Of a DNA stretch of 64,000 nt, positions 53,174 to 62,270 are shown one piece after another (the first letter of the stretch is position 1; the number at the start of each line of letters is the position of its first letter). Source of the stretch: Alloprevotella rava (GTDB lineage Bacteria; Bacteroidota; Bacteroidia; Bacteroidales; Bacteroidaceae); the NCBI RefSeq assembly GCF_014195585.1, contig NZ_JACICA010000006.1, positions 1-64,000 on the forward strand, written 5' to 3'. A program made the position numbers and the translations under genes. Below the pieces are notes generated by a model. The model was not told where the DNA came from, ran no database searches, and saw only the letters and a list, made by a program, of their open reading frames with translations.

Positions 53174-53836
53174 TTACTTGGAACTGAGCTTCGGACCGAA
53201 ACTGAGATCGCCTGCATCGCCGAGACCGGGAACGATATAGGCGTCGTCGTTGAGTCCGGGGTCGATGGCGGCTGTCCAGAGTGTGACATCATCGGAGGGG
53301 AAGCACTTCTGGAGGTGTGCGATGCCCTCTTCGGCAGCAATGACTACGCAGATGTGGAGCTTCTTGGGTGTGCCGTTGTTGAGGAAAGCTTTGTAGGCGA
53401 GTTCGAGACTTCCGCCGGTGGCCAACATGGGGTCGACCATGAGGAAGGTGGAACCGTCGAGCTGTGGTGCGGCGAGGTATTCGAGACGAATCTTGAGATT
53501 CTCCTTTTTGCCCTCTTCGCGATAGGCAGCAACAAAAGCGGAGTCGGCTTGGTCGAAGACATCGATGAAGCCTTCGTGGAAAGCTAAGCCTGCGCGGAGC
53601 ACAGTGCCGACAACGATGTGATCGTCATAGGTTTCCATCTCTTTCACGCCGAGAGGCGTTTGGATTGTCTTCGGAGAAAAGTTCAGTGTTCGACTCACTT
53701 CATAAGCCATAGCGTGGCCTATGCGTTCCAAATTATTACGGAAAAGCGTGCGATTGCCCTGCACGGTGACATCGCGCAACTGGGCCATGTAGCAATTTAT
53801 CACGGAGCTTGTTGCTCCCAGATTGATAACCTTCAT
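53174..53836 (-). CDS. upp: uracil phosphoribosyltransferase
   Basis: The 220-residue enzyme makes UMP from uracil and PRPP in pyrimidine salvage. Motifs include FRNNLERIGHAMAYEVS, the substrate loop GTVLRAGLAFHEGF, the PRPP motif FLMVDPMLATGGSLELAYK and the uracil-binding end YIVPGLGDAGDLSFG. It is slightly longer than many Upp proteins but complete. It has its own promoter and terminator. Confidence 0.97.
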   Translation of the reverse strand: MKVINLGATSSVINCYMAQLRDVTVQGNRTLFRNNLERIGHAMAYEVSRTLNFSPKTIQTPLGVKEMETYDDHIVVGTVLRAGLAFHEGFIDVFDQADSAFVAAYREEGKKENLKIRLEYLAAPQLDGSTFLMVDPMLATGGSLELAYKAFLNNGTPKKLHICVVIAAEEGIAHLQKCFPSDDVTLWTAAIDPGLNDDAYIVPGLGDAGDLSFGPKLSSK

Positions 53837-53863
53837 GCGGTGTTAGAAATTATTCAAATTGAG

Positions 53864-53894
53864 CAAAAGTACTTATTTCTCCTCAAAAGACAAA
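53864..53894 (-). promoter_or_regulatory. Bacteroidetes-type promoter of upp
   Basis: On the minus strand TTTG (53891-53894), 19 bp and TACTTTTG (53864-53871) precede the start by about 27 bp. Confidence 0.75.
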
Positions 53895-54066
53895 AAAAAC
53901 GGGAATTTTATGTAGAAATGTGGGGAAAAGGAGTTATGAGGGAGAGGGGCGGAAAGGTGTTGGCGAGGATTGCAACATAAAGCTATCAAAGGGGCAGGGA
54001 AATGGGGCATTATGGGTAAATGTTGTTAAATGAAAAGGATGCGCATTCATTAAACACATTAAAACT

Positions 54067-54096
54067 TTTGTTTCATTAAAAAAATAAGTATTTTTG
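54067..54096 (+). promoter_or_regulatory. promoter of pckA
   Basis: TTTG (54067-54070), 18 bp and TATTTTTG (54089-54096) precede the pckA start by about 78 bp. The rest of the 338-bp gap between upp and pckA shows nothing else. Confidence 0.7.
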
Positions 54097-54174
54097 CGCA
54101 GTGAAGAACTAGGTTTAGTTCGATCGTAAAAAGGAAAAAAAGAATATTCATAATTTAATAATTCATATTGTAAC

Positions 54175-55779
54175 ATGGCAACATTAGATTTGACCAAGTA
54201 CGGTATTACCGGTACAACGGAAATCGTTCACAACCCTTCTTACGAACAGTTGTTTGAAGAAGAAACGAAAGAAGGCCTCCAGGGCTTCGAAGTGGGTCAT
54301 CAGACAGAGCTCGGTGCTGTAAACGTAATGACTGGCGTTTATACTGGCCGCTCTCCTAAGGATAAGTTCATCGTTGACGATGCAACTTCTCATGACACTG
54401 TATGGTGGAACACTCCGGAGTATCCCAACGACAACCACAAGGCCAGTGAGGAAACTTGGGCTGTTGTTAAGAAACTTGCTCAGAAGGAACTTTCTAACAA
54501 AAAGCTTTACGTTATTGACGGTTTCTGCGGTGCTAACGCTGCTACCCGCATTGCTGTGCGCTTCATCGTTGAAGTGGCTTGGCAGGCACACTTCGTTAAG
54601 AATATGTTCATCCGTCCGACAGAGGAAGAACTGAAGAACTTCGAACCGGGCTTCGTTGTATACAACGCTTCTAAAGCTAAGGTTGAGAACTACAAAGAAC
54701 TCGGTCTTCACTCCGAAACAGCTGTTGTCTTCAACGTAACGTCTAAGGAACAAGTCATCATTAACACTTGGTACGGTGGCGAAATGAAGAAAGGTATGTT
54801 CTCCATGATGAACTACTTCAACCCGCTTCGTGGCATCGCTTCTATGCACTGCTCTGCTAACACAAGCATGGACGAGAAGGAAACAGCCATCTTCTTCGGT
54901 CTCTCTGGTACGGGTAAGACTACGCTCTCTACCGATCCGAAGCGTAAGCTCATCGGTGATGACGAGCACGGTTGGGATGACGAAGGCGTGTTCAACTACG
55001 AAGGTGGTTGCTACGCTAAGGTTATCAACCTCGACAAAGAAAGCGAACCAGATATCTACGGTGCTATCAAGCGCAATGCTCTCCTCGAGAACGTAACAGT
55101 GGATGCTAACGGCAAGATTGATTTTGCTGATAAGACAACTACTGAGAACACTCGCGTAAGCTATCCTATCGACCACATCACTAACATCGTTAAGCCTATC
55201 AGCAAGGGTCCTCATGCAAAGCAGGTTATCTTCCTCTCTGCTGACGCCTTCGGTGTGCTTCCTCCCGTTTCTATCCTTGACAACAAGCAGGCTCAGTACT
55301 ACTTCCTCTCTGGCTTCACAGCTAAGTTGGCAGGTACTGAACGCGGTATCACTGAACCTACTCCTACATTCTCTGCTTGCTTCGGCCAGGCGTTCCTTGA
55401 GCTCCACCCCACGAAGTATGCTGAAGAGCTTGTTAAGAAGATGGAGCGCGTAGGCGCTAAGGCTTACCTCGTTAACACTGGTTGGAACGGTACTGGCAAG
55501 CGTATCTCTATCCGCGACACTCGTGGTATCATCGACGCTATCCTGAACCACTCTATCGAGACTGCTCCAACGAAGACGATTCCTTACTTCAACTTCGTTG
55601 TTCCAACAGAGCTCGCAGGTGTTGATACTAACATCCTCGATCCTCGCAACACTTATGCTGACGCAGCTCAGTGGGACGAAAAGGCTAAAGACCTCGCTGC
55701 TCGCTTCATCAAGAACTTCAAGAAGTTCGAAGGTGAGGAAGCTGGTAAGGCTCTCGTAGCTGCTGGTCCTCAGCTCTAA
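54175..55779 (+). CDS. pckA: phosphoenolpyruvate carboxykinase (ATP)
   Basis: The 534-residue enzyme interconverts oxaloacetate + ATP and PEP + CO2 + ADP. In Bacteroidales it fixes CO2 toward oxaloacetate during succinate formation. It shows [32 protein letters not shown], the P-loop [11 protein letters not shown], the kinase-2-like [16 protein letters not shown], and [17 protein letters not shown]. Codon use is strongly biased (highly expressed gene), which leaves a 537-codon open frame on the antisense strand that is not a gene. Confidence 0.98.
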   Translation: MATLDLTKYGITGTTEIVHNPSYEQLFEEETKEGLQGFEVGHQTELGAVNVMTGVYTGRSPKDKFIVDDATSHDTVWWNTPEYPNDNHKASEETWAVVKKLAQKELSNKKLYVIDGFCGANAATRIAVRFIVEVAWQAHFVKNMFIRPTEEELKNFEPGFVVYNASKAKVENYKELGLHSETAVVFNVTSKEQVIINTWYGGEMKKGMFSMMNYFNPLRGIASMHCSANTSMDEKETAIFFGLSGTGKTTLSTDPKRKLIGDDEHGWDDEGVFNYEGGCYAKVINLDKESEPDIYGAIKRNALLENVTVDANGKIDFADKTTTENTRVSYPIDHITNIVKPISKGPHAKQVIFLSADAFGVLPPVSILDNKQAQYYFLSGFTAKLAGTERGITEPTPTFSACFGQAFLELHPTKYAEELVKKMERVGAKAYLVNTGWNGTGKRISIRDTRGIIDAILNHSIETAPTKTIPYFNFVVPTELAGVDTNILDPRNTYADAAQWDEKAKDLAARFIKNFKKFEGEEAGKALVAAGPQL

Positions 55780-55815
55780 TGGTTTTCTGAACCACACAAC
55801 AACTAAATACTGACG

Positions 55816-55855
55816 GCGACCTGTTTCTCCTTTCGAGAAACAGGTCGCTTCTTTT
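55816..55855 (+). terminator. terminator of pckA
   Basis: A perfect 14-bp stem (GCGACCTGTTTCTC, CTTTC loop, GAGAAACAGGTCGC) followed by TTCTTTTT lies 37 bp after the stop. Confidence 0.93.
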
Positions 55856-55929
55856 TACAACTTTTGCCACCTGAGTCAGCGTTTGAGCAAATAAATATGC
55901 ACATGAGCGGCAAAGCACGGAATTTTCCT

Positions 55930-55937
55930 TAACTTTG
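55930..55937 (+). promoter_or_regulatory. -7 box of pncB
   Basis: TAACTTTG lies 33 bp before the pncB start. The -33 element is not clear. Confidence 0.55.
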
Positions 55938-55970
55938 CCCACATAGACAATTACAAAAACAGATCTCGCT

Positions 55971-57173
55971 ATGAGACAAATTATCAAACACTTTACCGAT
56001 GACGACCTCTACAAACTCACGATGTGCTGCGCCGTTATCGACAACTTCCCGCGTGCTCAGGTGAAGTACTCCTTTGTTGACCGCAACGACACTGTCTATC
56101 CAGCAGGTTTTGCCGACTTGCTCCTCGAACAGGTGGCGATGCTGGAAAATGTTGTATTTACTGACGAGGAGGAGAGCTTCATGCGCCGCCGCTGTTGCTA
56201 TATCCCCGATTGGTTTTTCAAATACTTACGCGGTTTCCGCTATCGCCGCGAATGGGTGAAGGCGTGGCAGGACGAAGAGGGACATCTCCACGTGGACTTC
56301 GAGGGCGACTGGTCCGACACAATTCTCCTTGAGGTGAAGATACTTGCTATCATCTCCGAACTCTACTACATCGTAACAGGTAGCGACAACTGCTTCGACT
56401 ACAAAGACTACTACCAACGCAGTTATACCAAAGCCGAACGCCTGCTGGGAGCGGGCTGCGTTTATAGCGATTTTGGAACGCGCCGCCGCGCCTCTCTCCA
56501 GGCACAGGATGTGGCTGTGGAGGCGATGAAAGATTGCTATGCTTCCCAAGAGTGGACGGGGCGTTTTGTCGGGACGAGCAATGTGTATCTGGCTATGAAG
56601 CACGACTTAATGCCCATTGGAACAATGGCGCATGAGTTTATTTGCGCTATCGGCGGTATGTACGGCCCACAAATGGCCAACCACATGGCGATGGAAGCTT
56701 GGCGCAACACCTTCCGCGGAGCGTTGGGAACATATCTCTACGACTCCTTCGGGTGGAACATCTTTAGCCTTAACTTCTCCGAAGATTTCGCCAACCTCTT
56801 CAAAGGTTTACGCATCGACAGCGGCGACAACCGTGAACAGCTCCAGCTGATTGTCAATAAATACAAGAGCCTCAACATCGACCCGCGCAGTAAGCAGGTC
56901 ATCTTCAGCAATGCGCTCGACACCGATCGCGCTATCGAAATCCAGCAATACGCCAAAGAGCTCTGCATTCCGAGCTTCGGTATCGGTACGCATTTCACCA
57001 ACGACTTCGAGGATATCGACTACCTAAACATCGTTATCAAACTGGTGGCGGTGAAAATCACTGAGTCGTGGCCGTTCTACAACGATACGTGTAAAATTTC
57101 GGAAGACAAAGGGAAGCACACCGGTAAGCCCGAAGTGGTCAAACGATTCATGGAGATGCTCCACATTATCTAA
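55971..57173 (+). CDS. pncB: nicotinate phosphoribosyltransferase
   Basis: The 400-residue enzyme converts nicotinate and PRPP to nicotinate mononucleotide in the Preiss-Handler route of NAD salvage. It has the N-terminal DDDLYKLTMCCAVIDNFPRAQVKY segment, the DFGTRRRASLQAQ motif, SNVYLAMKHDLMPIGTMAHE with the active histidine region, and the C-terminal RIDSGD and FGIGTHFTND motifs. Length and all core motifs are normal. It is followed by a membrane protein gene 163 bp away. Confidence 0.97.
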   Translation: MRQIIKHFTDDDLYKLTMCCAVIDNFPRAQVKYSFVDRNDTVYPAGFADLLLEQVAMLENVVFTDEEESFMRRRCCYIPDWFFKYLRGFRYRREWVKAWQDEEGHLHVDFEGDWSDTILLEVKILAIISELYYIVTGSDNCFDYKDYYQRSYTKAERLLGAGCVYSDFGTRRRASLQAQDVAVEAMKDCYASQEWTGRFVGTSNVYLAMKHDLMPIGTMAHEFICAIGGMYGPQMANHMAMEAWRNTFRGALGTYLYDSFGWNIFSLNFSEDFANLFKGLRIDSGDNREQLQLIVNKYKSLNIDPRSKQVIFSNALDTDRAIEIQQYAKELCIPSFGIGTHFTNDFEDIDYLNIVIKLVAVKITESWPFYNDTCKISEDKGKHTGKPEVVKRFMEMLHII

Positions 57174-57336
57174 GTACACAGTCCACACCGCAATCAGCAT
57201 TCATCAATAAAAAGACAGCTGAAAGAGAATAGCTCCTCCTTCGGCATATACCCACCCTTTTACCTTTTAGATTCTCGCATAAAACAACCGAGTCGTACAA
57301 GGTCGACTATTATCGTTACTAATCTCTCATTCACGA

Positions 57337-59934
57337 ATGAATACACTCAAAAAAAGACTTCTTAGTGCAGCTCCCGACGCAGCCGCCATCGTTTTGTTCC
57401 TACTCATCTCTCTGGCGTATTTCTTCACGCCGCTGAGCGAGGGACTCGTCCTTGGCGGCCACGATGTGCAGGCATCCGTAGGTCAAGGACGCGAAAACGT
57501 GGAATATACGCAGCGCACGGGCGAAACCACGCGCTGGGTCAACAACGTATTTAGCGGCATGCCTACTTACCAGATAGCACCGTCCTACAAGTCTTCGTCC
57601 ACACTGGGCTTCTTCCAAAAGATTTACGCCGTAGGGACGAGCGGCCCACTCTGCTATCTGTTCCTCTTCCTCTTAGGCTTCTACATCCTGCTTCGGGCGT
57701 TCAACTTCAAGCCCTATCTTGCAGCATTGGGCGCGATACTCTGGGCGTTCAGTAGCTACTTCCTCATCATCATGGCAGCAGGCCACATCTGGAAAGTGAT
57801 GACGCTAACGTTCATCCCGCCCACCATTGCCGGTCTCGTGCTTTGCTATCGCGGCCGCCATATCTGGGGCGGAGCTGTCACAGCTCTCTTCACCGCCTTC
57901 CAGATTCAGGCTAACCACGTGCAGATGTCCTACTACTTCGTGTTCCTTATGCTCTTCATTGTCGTGGCTTACGGCATCGACGCACTGCGCAAAAAAGAAG
58001 CGAAAAAATGGCTCAAAGCTACAGGTGTAATCCTGCTGGCGGGAATTCTCGGCATAGCAGCCAACTTGCCCAATCTCTACCACACTTGGCAGTATTCTAA
58101 GGCGTCTATCCGCGGTGCGGCGGAACTCAGCCCATTGCCGCAAGAAAAATCACAGAGCACCAATGGCGGTCTCGATCGCGACTATATCACGCAATGGAGC
58201 TATGGCGTTGACGAAACGCTCACACTGCTCATCCCCGACTTCAAAGGTGGTGGCTCATCCTCCATTCTTGATCGCCCCGATGCTACCGACCTCGAAGGCT
58301 ACGATCAGTTCTATCAGTGCGCAGGGGCAACACAGCAGGCGCTCCAGCAGAGCAATCAGCAAGTAACTCCGCCAGGACTCATCCAATACTGGGGCGAACA
58401 ACCCATGACAGTTGGTCCCGTCTATGTGGGCGCACTCGTTTGTTTCCTCTTCATCCTGGGCCTCTTCTTCGTCAAAGGTCCTATGAAGTGGGCGCTCCTC
58501 GGGGGTACGATGCTCTCCTTCCTCTTTGCGTGGGGTCATAACAGCCCTGCGTTCACGAATTTCTGCATCGACCACCTGCCCATGTACAACAAATTCCGCA
58601 CGCCTTCCAGTGCGCTCGTTGTGGCAGAGTTCACGATGCCGCTTCTGGCTATCATAGCATTGGCGCGCATCCTCCGCGAACCTCGCGCTCTTTGGGCAAA
58701 TCGAAGAGGAAAAGTCGGACTCATCGTCAGTTCTCTCCTAACGGCGGGTCTCTGCCTCATGCTGACTTTCTTCCCCAGCTTAGTGGGCAACTGCATAAGT
58801 AGTCAGGATCAGCAGGTACTCGACTACCTCACCAAAGCTGGCGGACCGGAGTTCACCACGGCCTACTCTGGTGCTATCACCTCCATGCACCACGCCATCC
58901 TCAGTGCGTCTGCACTGCGCTCTTTCTTCGTCATTCTCCTGGGCGGTTTGGCTATCGGCCTCTACTATCTGCTCAATAAGAATCGCGAGAAAGCACAAGG
59001 CGGATGGTGGCTCGTCCTCGTTTTGGGCGTCATCAGTCTCGTTGATCTTTGGGGCGTTGACAAACGCTATCTCAATAACGAGAGTTTCACCGATCCTGTA
59101 CAACTCCAAAACCTCACGCCGACAGCTGCCGATCGCGTTGTATTGCAAGATAAGGCAGACGGCCGCGTTCTCGATATTTCACGAGGCAATCCTTTCAATG
59201 AAACGAGCAACCACAGCGGTTATTTCCACCAGAGTATCGGTGGTTACAACGCAGTGAAACTTCGTCGCTATCAGGACCTCATTGATCGCCAGCTCCACAA
59301 CGAGATGAATCGTTATCTCGCTGCAATCTCGGAAGCGGAAGGTGATATGACGAAAGTGCCTGGCGACAGTCTCGCGCCCGTTCTCAATATGCTCAACACG
59401 CGCTACCTCATCTTCGGTGCCAACGCCAACCAAGCCGTTCGCAACACCTACGCCAACGGCAACGGATGGTTCGTCCGCACGCTCCGCTTCGTCAAAGGTG
59501 CCGATGCTGAAATGGCGGGTCTCACAGGGCTTGATACAAAGCACGCTGCAGTGGCCGATGAGCAGTTCCGCGCCGTCCTCGACGGCTCTCCGCTCGACAG
59601 TGGTAGCATACAGCTCACTAGTCGCCAGCCCAACGAACTCCACTATCAGGTGGCAACTCCGAAGGGCGGTGTAGCAGTTCTGAGCGAGATCTACTACCCC
59701 GGATGGGAAGCCACCATCGATGGGAAACCCGCAGAGATTGGCCGCGTCAACTATGTGCTCCGCGCCCTCAAGATTCCCGCAGGCAAACATGAGTTAGTAC
59801 TCACCTATCGCCCCGCGAGTGTTTCCACCACTGAGACGGTAGCTTTCGTCTCCATCGCTCTCATCCTCGTGGGCTTCATCGCTGCTTTCGTAATCGCTCT
59901 TCGCAAACCTCGCAAAGAAGAAGAACCAGCATAA
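57337..59934 (+). CDS. YfhO family membrane protein
   Basis: The 865-residue protein has an N-terminal span, about twelve more hydrophobic segments up to residue 570 and a long extracytoplasmic C-terminal part (about 600-820, beta-rich, ending in a PGWEATIDGKPAEI and LTYRPAS region) before a last membrane span. This is the layout of the YfhO family (PF09586), polytopic GT-C-like proteins. In Gram-positives YfhO has been linked to glycosylation of teichoic acids. In Bacteroidetes the role is unknown. No DxD-type claim is made beyond architecture. Confidence 0.88.
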   Translation: MNTLKKRLLSAAPDAAAIVLFLLISLAYFFTPLSEGLVLGGHDVQASVGQGRENVEYTQRTGETTRWVNNVFSGMPTYQIAPSYKSSSTLGFFQKIYAVGTSGPLCYLFLFLLGFYILLRAFNFKPYLAALGAILWAFSSYFLIIMAAGHIWKVMTLTFIPPTIAGLVLCYRGRHIWGGAVTALFTAFQIQANHVQMSYYFVFLMLFIVVAYGIDALRKKEAKKWLKATGVILLAGILGIAANLPNLYHTWQYSKASIRGAAELSPLPQEKSQSTNGGLDRDYITQWSYGVDETLTLLIPDFKGGGSSSILDRPDATDLEGYDQFYQCAGATQQALQQSNQQVTPPGLIQYWGEQPMTVGPVYVGALVCFLFILGLFFVKGPMKWALLGGTMLSFLFAWGHNSPAFTNFCIDHLPMYNKFRTPSSALVVAEFTMPLLAIIALARILREPRALWANRRGKVGLIVSSLLTAGLCLMLTFFPSLVGNCISSQDQQVLDYLTKAGGPEFTTAYSGAITSMHHAILSASALRSFFVILLGGLAIGLYYLLNKNREKAQGGWWLVLVLGVISLVDLWGVDKRYLNNESFTDPVQLQNLTPTAADRVVLQDKADGRVLDISRGNPFNETSNHSGYFHQSIGGYNAVKLRRYQDLIDRQLHNEMNRYLAAISEAEGDMTKVPGDSLAPVLNMLNTRYLIFGANANQAVRNTYANGNGWFVRTLRFVKGADAEMAGLTGLDTKHAAVADEQFRAVLDGSPLDSGSIQLTSRQPNELHYQVATPKGGVAVLSEIYYPGWEATIDGKPAEIGRVNYVLRALKIPAGKHELVLTYRPASVSTTETVAFVSIALILVGFIAAFVIALRKPRKEEEPA

Positions 59935-59959
59935 CCATCGCTGACATATAAAAACATTA

Positions 59960-59998
59960 AATCCTCGGACAGCTCCCACTGAGCCTCCGAGGATTTTT
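59960..59998 (+). terminator. terminator of the YfhO-like gene
   Basis: A 10-bp stem (AATCCTCGGA at 59960-59969, TCCGAGGATT at 59986-59995) followed by TTTCTTTATT lies 25 bp after the stop. Confidence 0.85.
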
Positions 59999-60079
59999 CT
60001 TTATTAGAGCTTTTAGGACAGATAAACACAATGTAAATGTACACACAGAATAATAAAAATCCCTAATTTTCAGGAAAAT

Positions 60080-60172
60080 CAAAAAAGGAAGGGACTGTAC
60101 AGACAATGTGTACAGCCCCATTTACTACTTTTTAGAGTGCTAATAAAGCGACAAAGTCTTTATCGGCACTTT
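60080..60172 (-). ncRNA. candidate structured small RNA next to the AbiF-like gene
   Basis: A promoter overlapping the end of the Abi gene (60179-60210) would start a minus-strand RNA near 60172. The RNA contains a hairpin with AGTGC/GCACT and ATAAAG/CTTTAT stems and a 9-nt loop (60136-60170). A linker and a terminator hairpin of 11 bp with one G-U pair follow (60091-60119), then TTCCTTTTTTG. No open frame is present. The size (about 93 nt), promoter, two-stem structure and terminator suggest a genuine small RNA. Its position directly downstream of an Abi_2/AbiF-type gene resembles the known association of abiF genes with a small structured RNA. Confidence 0.7.
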
Positions 60173-60178
60173 CTTGCG

Positions 60179-60210
60179 CAAAGATAGTGTTTACTTTTAG
60201 CTCATGCAAA
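60179..60210 (-). promoter_or_regulatory. promoter of the Abi-associated small RNA
   Basis: On the minus strand TTTG (60207-60210, inside the last codons of the Abi gene), exactly 20 bp, and TATCTTTG (60179-60186) form a consensus promoter with no protein gene downstream. Confidence 0.78.
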
Positions 60211-61104
60211 TATTTCGCAAATATTTTTTATTCCTGTTGCCTTTGCTATTGTCTTTTGAACTCTCTCACAATTCTTGTTCTTATTGAAAAGCTTTATCAA
60301 CTCTTCTTTCAAATCTGCTTGCCTATTCCTTGAAACAATGCCAATCATATAATAGATTACTTTTATCGCACCATGAAGATTCTGATAATCTGCTTCTGCC
60401 ATTCTTCCAGCAGGACCACGTCGTATAGATTTCGGCAATGCTATATCATATAAGACATTGCCATGAGCACAGTGATTTCTTATGATACTAATCAAACTTA
60501 GATAGCTTTCAAAGACTTTCAGCTGACATACATTGAAATGCTCACTTATATTTCTACGAATTTGTTGATCGTTAATTGCTTTAAAAAGATGTATAATCCC
60601 TCCTAAAGTCATAAACTCCAAAGTTTTCCACGCTGGAGCATACTTATCGTCTTCATGTGTTTTATGATGCTGCTTTATGGCTGGTGTCTGCCTGAATCTA
60701 CTTGTATAAACTTCCCTTTCAAAACTGTCCACATATGTTTGAGAAACAATGGCAGGATCTACGAACCAAGTTGGAGAGCCTTTATAACTATTTGAAACAT
60801 GGTAAGTAATAAAAGTTCTAAGATGAATCTCAATGCGGTTAAGATACTTTGTAAGAATACTTCTAAGAGTGAAATCAAAGTAGTATAATTTTACGATGTC
60901 ATCAAAATTCGTACCCTCACGGAATTTATGTATTCTCCGAGTCTTACATGGATATGAAATTTCAAAAGGAAACCAATAAAAGCCCAAACGATAATAGCCT
61001 ACATCGAGTAATACTTCCTTTGCTTTATCTTCATTGTTTATTAACATGCCCCTTTCTTTCAGAAGGCATATTTGTTGGTCGATATCTATTGCTTCTTTTC
61101 CCAT
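60202..61104 (-). CDS. Abi_2/AbiF-like abortive infection protein (HEPN)
   Basis: The 300-residue protein belongs to the Abi_2 (AbiD/AbiF) family. Signs are the N-terminal QICLLKERGMLINNEDKAKEVLLDVGYYRLGFYWFPFE segment, the RIEIHLRTFITYHVSN helix (about 90-105), a W-K-TLEFMTLGGIIHLFKAI segment (about 159-177), and the HEPN-type ribonuclease motif R-N-H-C-A-H at residues 209-214 (R-x4-H). HEPN proteins cleave RNA. AbiF relatives act in phage defence. The ATG at 61104 is chosen; the frame can extend one codon to a TTG. The gene is AT-rich, flanked by repeats and followed by a small RNA gene, all suggesting a mobile defence module. Confidence 0.88.
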   Translation of the reverse strand: MGKEAIDIDQQICLLKERGMLINNEDKAKEVLLDVGYYRLGFYWFPFEISYPCKTRRIHKFREGTNFDDIVKLYYFDFTLRSILTKYLNRIEIHLRTFITYHVSNSYKGSPTWFVDPAIVSQTYVDSFEREVYTSRFRQTPAIKQHHKTHEDDKYAPAWKTLEFMTLGGIIHLFKAINDQQIRRNISEHFNVCQLKVFESYLSLISIIRNHCAHGNVLYDIALPKSIRRGPAGRMAEADYQNLHGAIKVIYYMIGIVSRNRQADLKEELIKLFNKNKNCERVQKTIAKATGIKNICEIFA

Positions 61105-61107
61105 CAA

Positions 61108-61512
61108 ATATATTTTTCTTTATCTAAAGCTTTGATATTCCCCTATAGCGACTATATATATAGATAAGCAGTTAGAAATGGGAAACTTTCAGCCTATCCT
61201 TTATAGGGAAGCAAAATTTCTAAATTTCAATTCGATCTCAAAATCCTGATAAAAACTCCACAAAAATAATTATTTTTTCTAAAATAAATGCGTTTATACA
61301 AATGTTCATTAAATAAAAACACGACTCACACTAAAACTGAAAAGTGAAAAACACTGTGTCCCCACCTCCACAAACAATTACATACCATATTAATGCAGGG
61401 TGGCTACTATGAAAACCATATCTCGTTTCTAACTAAAACCCTAATAGCAGAAACTACCTATAAAATGCTATCTACTATCCCACTCAGCCCCAGCAATATA
61501 TAACACCGACAT
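61108..61512. other. AT-rich upstream region of the Abi gene without recognisable gene
   Basis: The stretch is strongly AT-rich and holds a TATATATA-containing palindrome near 61152, but no open frame or family motif. A TATATTTG word directly abuts the Abi start and is too close to serve as its promoter. A convincing promoter for the Abi gene was not found. Confidence 0.5.
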
Positions 61513-61990
61513 CGCCTCCGGCGGAGGCGCACCATGCGTAACCGCGGGTGATGCCCGAAGGGCGAACCCGTGGATAGATAGCAGCACTACTTTCCGACAC
61601 CGGCGGTGTCGCACTGAAAGCGTTGAGGGAGTATTCTCCCTCTCTCCTCCTATAGAAAAAACTCATTTTTTGTTGTCACGTTGTCACGGAGGAGGGGAAG
61701 ATGCTGATAGATAGGAGCTTATACGCGTGACAACAACTTTTTTTGTTGTCACACCGTTGTCACGCGTCGTCACGCCTGCAATAAATACATTATCAAGCGG
61801 TTATGCTCAAAGTGTGACAACGTGACAACGTGACAGCAGAAAAATAAAATCCTGGGAGGAGGAGAGTGGGTGCTGTGCGACGCTTCCTGCGTCGGAGGTT
61901 TGTGCATCACTTCTCCACTTCTCCACGGGTTCGCCCTCGCTCTGCTCAGGTATCACCCGCGGTTAAGCATGGTGTGTCCCCGCCGGGGAC
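61513..61990 (+). repeat. palindromic hairpin element, copy 4 (most complete)
   Basis: About 478 bp. Left arm: CGCCTCCGGCGGAGGCG, GTAACCGCGGGTGATGCCCG, GAACCCGTGG and CGACACCGGCGGTGTCG. Core: TTGTTGTCACGTTGTCACG, then a GTGACAACAA/TTGTTGTCAC centre, then GTGACAACGTGACAACG. Right arm: CGACGCTTCCTGCGTCG, CCACGGGTTCGCCC, ATCACCCGCGGTTAAGCA and GTCCCCGCCGGGGAC. The arms are inverted relative to each other. The small hairpins inside them differ in sequence but keep their own symmetry. A word array follows on the right. Confidence 0.85.
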
Positions 61991-62051
61991 AGTGGGTGAA
62001 CACGTTGTGTCGCTGGGGAGAACTGGCACAAGAAAGATGCGAGCAGATAGC

Positions 62052-62163
62052 CGTATTGCTTTCTCAAACGCAATAAGGGAGTGAGCTGACACAATAAGGA
62101 TGCTGGCGGATAGGCTTATTATATTCCCAAACGCAATAAGGAGATTTACGATCATCGCTATTG
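62052..62163. repeat. 21-bp CAATAAG-word array, copy 9
   Basis: Words start at 62052 (CGTATTG, reverse), 62071 and 62092 (forward), 62115 (reverse), 62134 (forward) and 62157 (GCTATTG, reverse). Steps are 19, 21, 23, 19 and 23 bp. The two mutated words stay in register. It is joined to palindromic element copy 4. Confidence 0.86.
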
Positions 62164-62270
62164 CGTTTGTGCGCCTCTACTTGCAAATGATTCAAAGAAG
62201 CATTAGAAGCCTCACCGAATAGTGCAGAGGCTCAGGCTTGTCGGACAAGAAGATTTGGCAGTTTAGCTTT

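Noticed and set aside
54184-55797. 537-codon open frame antisense to pckA
   Set aside because: It lies wholly opposite a highly expressed, codon-biased gene and translates to a low-information sequence with no family features. It is a by-product of codon bias.
61105-61112. TATATTTG word directly before the Abi start as a promoter
   Set aside because: It touches the start codon, so transcription would begin inside the gene. It is probably chance in AT-rich DNA.
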